From a bacterium (lineage in GTDB: Bacteria > Patescibacteriota > Patescibacteriia > UBA1558 > GWA2-36-10): 12,526 nucleotides of DNA. The notes below the pieces were generated by a model, which saw only the letters and a list, made by a program, of their open reading frames with translations, did not search any database and was not told the origin of the DNA. Position numbers and translations under genes: made by a program. Numbering within the stretch: position 1 is the stretch's first letter; every line of letters begins with the position of its first letter. The stretch is from the NCBI GenBank assembly GCA_030690875.1, contig JAUYFP010000011.1, positions 1-12,526 on the forward strand, in the 5' to 3' direction. Positions 8,075 through 12,526 of this stretch are shown one piece after another.

Positions 8075-10486
8075 TTATTTAACGACAATACTAATAATTT
8101 TATTTTTAATATGGATAAATTTTACTATTTTTTTATCATCAGTATATTTTCGTATCTTGTCCATTGATAAAATTTGTTTTTCAATCTTTTGGCTTGGTTC
8201 ACTGTCATAAGGCAAGGAAATTTCATCCCTTAATTTGCCATTTACCTGAATACCGATTTTAATACTATCTGCCTGAACTAATTGCTTATCATACTGTGGC
8301 CATTTTTCAGCTGACAAAGATTTTTTGTGTCCCAACTTTTCCCATAACTCCTCGGCTATATGAGGCGCAAATGGCGAAAGAATCAAAACAAATTTTTCCC
8401 AAGAAGATATTGATATCTTTTTTTCTTTGTCTAAAAAATTAGTCAAAATCATTAACTGCGATATAGCTGTATTAAAATGCATATTTTCTATATCCTCGCC
8501 TACTTTCTTAATGCTCTGGTGCAAAACTCTTAAAACTTCATCGGAGTCTTTTATCTTTTTATCCGTCTTGGCTGACAAATCCCAAACTTTATTTAAAAAT
8601 CTATAAACTCCATTAACACCCTGGTCATTCAATGTAATCGCCTGATCAAAAGGCCCGATAAACATTTCGTAAACCCTGACCGTATCGGCTCCATATTGTT
8701 TTATATAAATATCAGGATTTATAACATTACCTTTGGATTTGGACATTTTGATACCGCCGGCTCCCAAAATCATGCCCTGAGCAGTTCTTTTTTTATACGG
8801 TTCAGAACCGACCTCCCTGGGCACTGCTCCTATATCATAAAGAAATTTAAAAACAAAACGGGAATACAAAAGATGAAGAGTGGTATGCTCCATGCCGCCG
8901 TTGTACCAATCAACCGGCAGCCAATACTTGGCTTTTTTGGGGTCGACTAGCTGTTTATTATTTTTAGGATCACAGTAGCGAATAAAATACCAATTAGAAC
9001 CAGCCCAATTAGGCATAACATCGGTTTCTCTTTTGGCCTTGCCCTTGCATTTAGGACATTTAGTATTGACCCAATTACTTACCTTAGACAAAGGCGACTG
9101 ACCATCGTCGGTGGGCAAATAATCTTTTATCTTTGGCAATAATATTGGCAAATTTTTTTCCTCTTCCGGCAAGCAACCGCATTTGGGGCAATTAATCATT
9201 GGAATCGGCTCGCCCCAATAACGCTGACGGGAAAAAATCCAATCATGAAGCTTATAATTAATAGTTTTTTTGCCTAATTTATTTTTAGCTAGCCAAGCAA
9301 TAATTTTTTCTTTAAATTCAGTACTAGTTAAACCGTTATACTCACCAGAATTAATAGCTTGACCGTTGCCAATATAGGCGCCACTCTTAATATCACCACC
9401 GCTAATAACTTCTTTAATTTCCAAATTATATTTTTTAGCAAATTCATAATCCCGTTCATCATGAGCCGGCACGGCCATAATCGCTCCCGTGCCATAGCTA
9501 GTTAATACATAATCAGCCACAAAAATAGGTATAGATTTATTATTTATCGGATTAACAGCTTTAATACCTATTATTTCCAGGCCATTTTTTTCTTTATTCT
9601 CTATCCTCTCCAAGTCGGATTTTCCTTTGGCTTGTTTTATATAATCTTCTACTTCTTTTATATTGTTAATATTGGCTTTTAATTTTCCAATAATTTCGTG
9701 CTCTGGGGAAAGCGCCATAAAAGTAGCGCCAAACAAAGTATCGGGTCGAGTGGTAAATACTTTTATTTTTTCTTTTGTGCTAGTCAAAGAAAAATCAATC
9801 TCCGCTCCTTCGCTTTTACCAATCCAGTCAATTTGCTGTTTTTTTATTTTTTCCAAAAAATCCACTTGATCCAAATCGCTTATCAAACGGTCGGCGTATT
9901 TTGTTATTCTCAATAACCACTGCTCTTTTTCTTTTTTAATTACCTGGCCACCGCATCTTTCGCAAACTCCACCAACTACTTCTTCATTGGCCAAACCGAT
10001 TTTACAAGCAGTGCACCAATTGATATTTTCCTTGGCCTTATAAGCCAAACCATGCTTGAACATTTGGATAAAAATCCATTGCGTCCACTTATAATAACCA
10101 GGATCAGTAGTTAAAAATGCCCTTGACCAATCAAAACTAAAACCAGCGCTAGTAAGTTGTCTAGTAAAATTAGCGATATTTTTAGTGGTGGCTATCTGAG
10201 GAGCAATTTTATTTTTTATAGCATAATTTTCTGTTGGCAAACCAAAAGCGTCAAAACCTATTGGATACAAAACATTCATGCCCGCCAGCCTTTTTTTTCT
10301 AGCCAGAACATCCATAGCTGTATAAGAACGCAAATGTCCAGTATGAAGCCCCTCACCAGATGGATAAGGAAACTCAACTAAGGCATAAAACTTTTTTTTC
10401 TTATGCTCTTCCTTAACATTAAAAATTTCATTGTTTTTCCAATACTCTTGCCATTTATTTTCTATTTTTTTGGCCTGATATTTCAT
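8075..10486 (-). CDS. leuS: Leucine-tRNA ligase (LeuRS)
   Basis: LeuRS charges tRNA-Leu with leucine in the cytoplasm. I place the start at the ATG at 10486, giving 803 residues, because MKYQAKKIENKWQEYW matches the usual LeuRS N-terminus. The frame extends to an ATG at 10528 (817 residues), and the positions below use that longer numbering. Class I signatures are HTGH (62-65, the HIGH box) and KMSKS (594-598). The CP1 editing domain has TTRPDTLFGATF (259-270) and GTGAIMAVPAHDERD (346-360), so proofreading looks intact. CxxC pairs at 172/175 with 189/192, and at 447/450 with 491/494, fit two zinc sites. The tRNA-binding region and the C-terminal domain (NGKLRDEI and beyond) follow. It is the first gene of the leuS-tsaC-MFS-rsmA cluster. 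No Shine-Dalgarno motif precedes either start. Confidence 0.96.
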   Translation of the reverse strand: MKYQAKKIENKWQEYWKNNEIFNVKEEHKKKKFYALVEFPYPSGEGLHTGHLRSYTAMDVLARKKRLAGMNVLYPIGFDAFGLPTENYAIKNKIAPQIATTKNIANFTRQLTSAGFSFDWSRAFLTTDPGYYKWTQWIFIQMFKHGLAYKAKENINWCTACKIGLANEEVVGGVCERCGGQVIKKEKEQWLLRITKYADRLISDLDQVDFLEKIKKQQIDWIGKSEGAEIDFSLTSTKEKIKVFTTRPDTLFGATFMALSPEHEIIGKLKANINNIKEVEDYIKQAKGKSDLERIENKEKNGLEIIGIKAVNPINNKSIPIFVADYVLTSYGTGAIMAVPAHDERDYEFAKKYNLEIKEVISGGDIKSGAYIGNGQAINSGEYNGLTSTEFKEKIIAWLAKNKLGKKTINYKLHDWIFSRQRYWGEPIPMINCPKCGCLPEEEKNLPILLPKIKDYLPTDDGQSPLSKVSNWVNTKCPKCKGKAKRETDVMPNWAGSNWYFIRYCDPKNNKQLVDPKKAKYWLPVDWYNGGMEHTTLHLLYSRFVFKFLYDIGAVPREVGSEPYKKRTAQGMILGAGGIKMSKSKGNVINPDIYIKQYGADTVRVYEMFIGPFDQAITLNDQGVNGVYRFLNKVWDLSAKTDKKIKDSDEVLRVLHQSIKKVGEDIENMHFNTAISQLMILTNFLDKEKKISISSWEKFVLILSPFAPHIAEELWEKLGHKKSLSAEKWPQYDKQLVQADSIKIGIQVNGKLRDEISLPYDSEPSQKIEKQILSMDKIRKYTDDKKIVKFIHIKNKIISIVVK

Positions 10487-10528
10487 AAAATTTAATAATT
10501 TATAACGAAATTCTAACATTAGAAGCAT
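10487..10528 (-). other. In-frame Leu-rich upstream extension of leuS
   Basis: From the ATG at 10528 the leuS frame adds 14 codons, MLLMLEFRYKLLNF, with five Leu codons (CTT, CTA and three TTA). LeuRS proteins normally start at the following Met. The first two bases of the 10528 ATG belong to the 3' arm of an inverted repeat, which argues against its use. It may be plain untranslated leader; a leucine-sensing role is speculative, since the codons are in frame with leuS and no stop separates them. Confidence 0.4.
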
Positions 10529-10572
10529 AAAAAATCAAATGCGCGTTTAGCTTAGAGACTATGATTTTTTAT
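10527..10572 (-). promoter_or_regulatory. 11-bp inverted repeat in the leuS leader
   Basis: ATAAAAAATCA (10527-10537) and TGATTTTTTAT (10562-10572) are perfect complements separated by 24 bases. If leuS transcription starts near the palindrome at 10583-10596, the whole repeat lies at the 5' end of the mRNA and could fold as a long AT-rich hairpin. The stem holds only one G-C pair, so its stability is modest. It could be an operator, an mRNA-stabilising 5' hairpin or a chance feature of AT-rich DNA. Confidence 0.45.
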
Positions 10573-10582
10573 TTATTTATGT

Positions 10583-10596
10583 TATTATGCATAATA
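10583..10596. promoter_or_regulatory. Palindromic divergent promoter core (leuS / M23 gene)
   Basis: TATTATGCATAATA is a perfect 14-bp palindrome midway between the divergent leuS and M23 genes. Each strand reads CATAAT, one mismatch from the -10 consensus: 10590-10595 on plus and 10584-10589 on minus. No strong -35 box is visible for either direction. If used, the leaders would be roughly 57 bases for the M23 gene and 90 for leuS. The rest of the 130-base gap holds the inverted repeat described separately and nothing else recognisable. Confidence 0.45.
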
Positions 10597-10658
10597 CTAA
10601 AATAGCTTATTATTAAAATCCAATTATAAGTCTATTTATCAAAAAATTCCTCAATAAA

Positions 10659-11993
10659 TTGGCCATTCAGCTAGCGGATGGCTTATTTCACTTATACAAA
10701 AAAAGCGACTGGTTAGGAAAATACCTAAACCTATTTTTTATCTCTATATCCCGCTTTACTGTCTTGCCGATTATCCTTATTTTTTATAAAACATTTTTAC
10801 GCTTCAAAATAAAAATAAAACACCTTAATTTTAAAAAATTAAATTACCTAATATTTTTTAAAAAATATTTGCCTGGGGCAGTCATAGTAATAATTATAAT
10901 TTCCGTAACCAGCAACAATATCTTAGCCAAAAGCTATGACTCGGAAGAATATGCCAATCGCACTTTGCTTTCCAATCTAGTAAAAAATAACTATGAGCAA
11001 GATGGCTGGAATGAAATAATTGAAGATTCCGAACCGGCCAGCGACCAAATAAACATCAATAACTATTTAGAAGAGCAAGGAAGTTTACAAGAATTAGTCA
11101 TCAACACTCCTTTTAAAGAATCGAGCAACAGCAATACCGAAATATTCGCCGACTCCTCAAGTTTAGTTCTTATCACTCCCGGCTCGGGAGATACGATTAA
11201 TATCCCGGAAGGACAAATTCCCGAGAAAAGAGGGGAAATTCTTACTTACACTGTCCAAACAGGCGATGTTATCAGTCTGATAGCTGAAAAATTCTCCATT
11301 AGCGTCAATACTCTGCTCTGGGCAAACGATTTAAGTTGGAATAGCACTATTAAACCCGGCCAAAAATTAGAAATACTGCCCGAATCAGGTATAGCGCACG
11401 AAGTAAAATCCGGCGACAACATATCCTCTATTGCCAAAAAATATCAAGCTGACTCTGACAATATAATTTCCGCCAATAAATTGGCCAACGCTTCCGATAT
11501 AAAAATCGGCGATGTTTTGTTTGTCCCGGGAGGTATCAAACCAACGCAGGTAGTCTCTTCATATAAACCAAAACAAACTACACCAACTTATAGTGATGAA
11601 GAAGTGGAACCAGCGCAAAATATTGATACTGGCACTAAGCTACTTTGGCCTTCAGCCAGCCACAAAATCACTCAGTATTATAGCTGGCGACATACTGGCT
11701 TGGATATTGGCGATAAAATCGGCAAACCAATATATGCCGCCGAATCAGGCAAAGTGGAAGTATCTGGCTGGAACAAAGGCGGTTATGGCAATTATGTTAT
11801 TATCAATCACGGCAATGGCATAAAAACGCTTTATGCCCACGCCAGCAAGCTCTTGGTAAAAACTGGTGATTCAGTGTCCCGCGGTGACACTATTGCTTTA
11901 ATAGGATCAACCGGCCGATCTACCGGCCCGCATCTTCACTTTGAAGTCAGGGTAAATGAAGCTAGAAAAAATCCGCTAAACTATATAAAATAA
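10659..11993 (+). CDS. Cell-wall endopeptidase: two LysM domains plus peptidase M23
   Basis: 444 residues from a TTG start. Two hydrophobic stretches lie near the N-terminus, about 23-47 and 71-90; the second ends ILAKS and could be a signal peptide or membrane anchor. A low-complexity linker precedes LysM1 (196-240, YTVQTGDVISLIAEKF to PGQKLEIL) and LysM2 (247-290, HEVKSGDNISSIAKKY to IGDVLFVP), which bind peptidoglycan glycan chains. A linker leads to a LytM/M23 zinc peptidase (about 330-440). Zinc ligands are H345 and D349 (HTGLD) and H427 (HLHFE); catalytic H394 (YAH) and H425 are present, so it should be active on peptide cross-links. The in-frame stop before the gene is at 10614-10616, and no ATG occurs anywhere in frame, so a non-ATG start is forced; TTG at 10659 is the first standard one. 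Homologues act in cell-wall remodelling and division. Confidence 0.92.
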   Translation: MAIQLADGLFHLYKKSDWLGKYLNLFFISISRFTVLPIILIFYKTFLRFKIKIKHLNFKKLNYLIFFKKYLPGAVIVIIIISVTSNNILAKSYDSEEYANRTLLSNLVKNNYEQDGWNEIIEDSEPASDQININNYLEEQGSLQELVINTPFKESSNSNTEIFADSSSLVLITPGSGDTINIPEGQIPEKRGEILTYTVQTGDVISLIAEKFSISVNTLLWANDLSWNSTIKPGQKLEILPESGIAHEVKSGDNISSIAKKYQADSDNIISANKLANASDIKIGDVLFVPGGIKPTQVVSSYKPKQTTPTYSDEEVEPAQNIDTGTKLLWPSASHKITQYYSWRHTGLDIGDKIGKPIYAAESGKVEVSGWNKGGYGNYVIINHGNGIKTLYAHASKLLVKTGDSVSRGDTIALIGSTGRSTGPHLHFEVRVNEARKNPLNYIK

Positions 11994-12003
11994 TTTTTTA
12001 CAA

Positions 12004-12047
12004 AAAAACCCGCCTCGCCCTGCGAATGCAGTAACAGACGGGTTTTT
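12004..12047. terminator. Two-way terminator between convergent genes
   Basis: AAAAACCCG and CGGGTTTTT pair as the outer stem, with two further pairs (CT/AG) after one mismatch and an inner CTGC-GAAT-GCAG hairpin at 12020-12031. The A-run on one side and T-run on the other give a U-tail in both directions. It starts about 10 bases after the M23 stop on plus and lies 7 bases past the stop of the small minus-strand gene, so it serves both. Confidence 0.85.
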
Positions 12048-12054
12048 CTATACC

Positions 12055-12270
12055 CTAAATATTAAGCAATATTACAAATAATATGAGCACAACTAGGATA
12101 ATAAAAGCAAACACTATCCATTTAAATAAAGACCTGTTTGGCGCTTCAGTAGTCTTATCTACTGAAAAAATATCAGCCTCGTTTTGAGACTCGTCTAAAC
12201 TATCTGGATCGCTTACATCATACTTGTTGGTAAATCCAGTTAAAACTTCTTTTTTATTTTCTCTATTCAT
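12055..12270 (-). CDS. Small tail-anchored membrane protein, unknown function
   Basis: 71 residues that I do not recognise. Residues 1-47 are charged and polar (NRENKKE, an acidic DPDSLDESQNEAD stretch, then KTTEAPNRS). A single strongly hydrophobic helix (about 50-70) reaches the C-terminus, which leaves almost nothing beyond the membrane. This layout suggests a cytoplasmic domain held by a C-terminal anchor. An in-frame TAG shortly upstream fixes the ATG at 12270 as the first start, and a perfect TATAAT lies about 40 bases upstream. The promoter, separate terminator and protein-like composition support a real gene, but its small size and lack of known homologues leave some doubt. Confidence 0.7.
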   Translation of the reverse strand: MNRENKKEVLTGFTNKYDVSDPDSLDESQNEADIFSVDKTTEAPNRSLFKWIVFAFIILVVLILFVILLNI

Positions 12271-12307
12271 AAAAATTAAACTCTAATAGTTAAAATTATA
12301 GATTACT

Positions 12308-12334
12308 ATTATAGTCTAACACAAAAATCAACAA
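12308..12334 (-). promoter_or_regulatory. Promoter of the small membrane protein gene
   Basis: On the minus strand there is a perfect TATAAT at 12308-12313, with TTGTTG at 12329-12334 as a possible -35 box. The spacing is 15 bases, shorter than the usual 17. Transcription would start near 12301, giving a leader of about 30 bases. The -10 box is convincing; the -35 box is weak. Confidence 0.55.
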
Positions 12335-12394
12335 ATAAAAAATTGCTTTTTACGGCTATTACCGCTAAAATATAAAGGAACCAAAAAATAATTT

Positions 12395-12526
12395 ATGAAA
12401 AATCCTAAAATCCACCAAAAAACTCCTTATGCTAAAACCCTGTCCAAAATCCAAGGACCTTATACCAGAATTTATCTTATCCGCCATTGCCACCCTGACT
12501 ATACTCTAAAAGATAAGTTAGGCGAC
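12395..12526 (+). CDS. Histidine phosphatase family protein, N-terminal fragment
   Basis: 44 codons are visible before the right edge. An in-frame TAA at 12389-12391 makes the ATG at 12395 the first possible start. After about 24 variable residues comes RIYLIRHCHPDYT (25-37), the beta-strand and RHG motif that opens histidine phosphatases (phosphoglycerate mutase, alpha-ribazole phosphatase and relatives). H31 would be the phosphate-accepting histidine. Cys32 replaces the usual Gly. The second catalytic histidine and any substrate-specific residues lie outside the window, so the substrate cannot be named. AAAGGA at 12374-12379 is 15 bases from the ATG, too far for a normal Shine-Dalgarno site. 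TATAAA at 12371-12376 could be a -10 box. Confidence 0.75.
   Translation, partial: MKNPKIHQKTPYAKTLSKIQGPYTRIYLIRHCHPDYTLKDKLGD

Noticed and set aside
5909..9916. Plus-strand frames inside rsmA, MFS, tsaC and leuS
   Set aside because: Each is antisense to a gene with clear family motifs and shows none of its own.
10487..10582. T-box riboswitch before leuS
   Set aside because: The leader is short, and I see neither the conserved T-box sequence nor a specifier stem-loop layout with a strong terminator.
12374..12379. AAAGGA as a Shine-Dalgarno site for the histidine phosphatase gene
   Set aside because: It is 15 bases from the ATG and overlaps a possible -10 box, so it may not even be transcribed.
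1..12526. Alternative genetic code with TGA read as an amino acid, as in some Patescibacteria
   Set aside because: No real gene contains an in-frame TGA, and Trp and Gly are encoded normally. The absence of TGA among seven stops is a small sample.
1..12526. CRISPR arrays, tRNA or rRNA genes, insertion sequences
   Set aside because: I saw no regularly spaced direct repeats, cloverleaf-like segments, transposase motifs or terminal inverted repeats with target duplications.

Overview
The window is AT-rich, gene-dense bacterial DNA with seven complete genes and two cut by the window edges. The organism looks like a member of the Candidate Phyla Radiation (Patescibacteria, Parcubacteria-like). 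This placement is an inference from style: a very large exported Cys-rich protein, small streamlined housekeeping genes, A/T-rich start regions with no Shine-Dalgarno motif, and no taxonomic marker that I can search. The standard genetic code fits: no real gene has an in-frame TGA, and all seven visible stops are TAA or TAG.

Layout. (1) 1-4482, minus: one uninterrupted reading frame of 1494 codons that runs off the left edge. It encodes a secreted protein with a signal peptide, a helical N-terminal half, two beta-sandwich-like domains and a recurring Cys module (C-x6-C with Gly before the second Cys). The many small plus-strand frames here are antisense shadows. (2) 4517-5335, minus: a single-pass membrane protein with two DxDxDG calcium-binding (thrombospondin type 3-like) repeats, behind a good promoter and probably co-transcribed with the giant gene. 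(3) 5440-10528, minus: a tight four-gene cluster in the order leuS, tsaC/sua5-type gene, MFS transporter, rsmA/ksgA. Gaps are 2, 10 and 4 bases, and a hairpin terminator follows at 5404-5422. (4) 10529-10658: a divergent intergenic region with a 14-bp palindrome carrying -10-like hexamers on both strands, and an 11-bp inverted repeat in the leuS leader. (5) 10659-11993, plus: a LysM-LysM-M23 cell-wall endopeptidase that starts at TTG and has no Met codon anywhere. (6) 12004-12047: a two-way terminator between convergent genes. (7) 12055-12270, minus: a small membrane protein of unknown role. (8) 12395 to the right edge, plus: the start of a histidine-phosphatase-family gene.

How the genes fit together. 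The leuS cluster serves translation: tRNA-Leu charging, tRNA t6A37 synthesis and 16S rRNA dimethylation, with an unexplained transporter inside it. The two leftmost genes and the M23 gene are envelope or surface functions. The most interesting content is the giant Cys-module protein with its calcium-repeat membrane neighbour, which I read as a candidate surface or adhesion system of unknown function.
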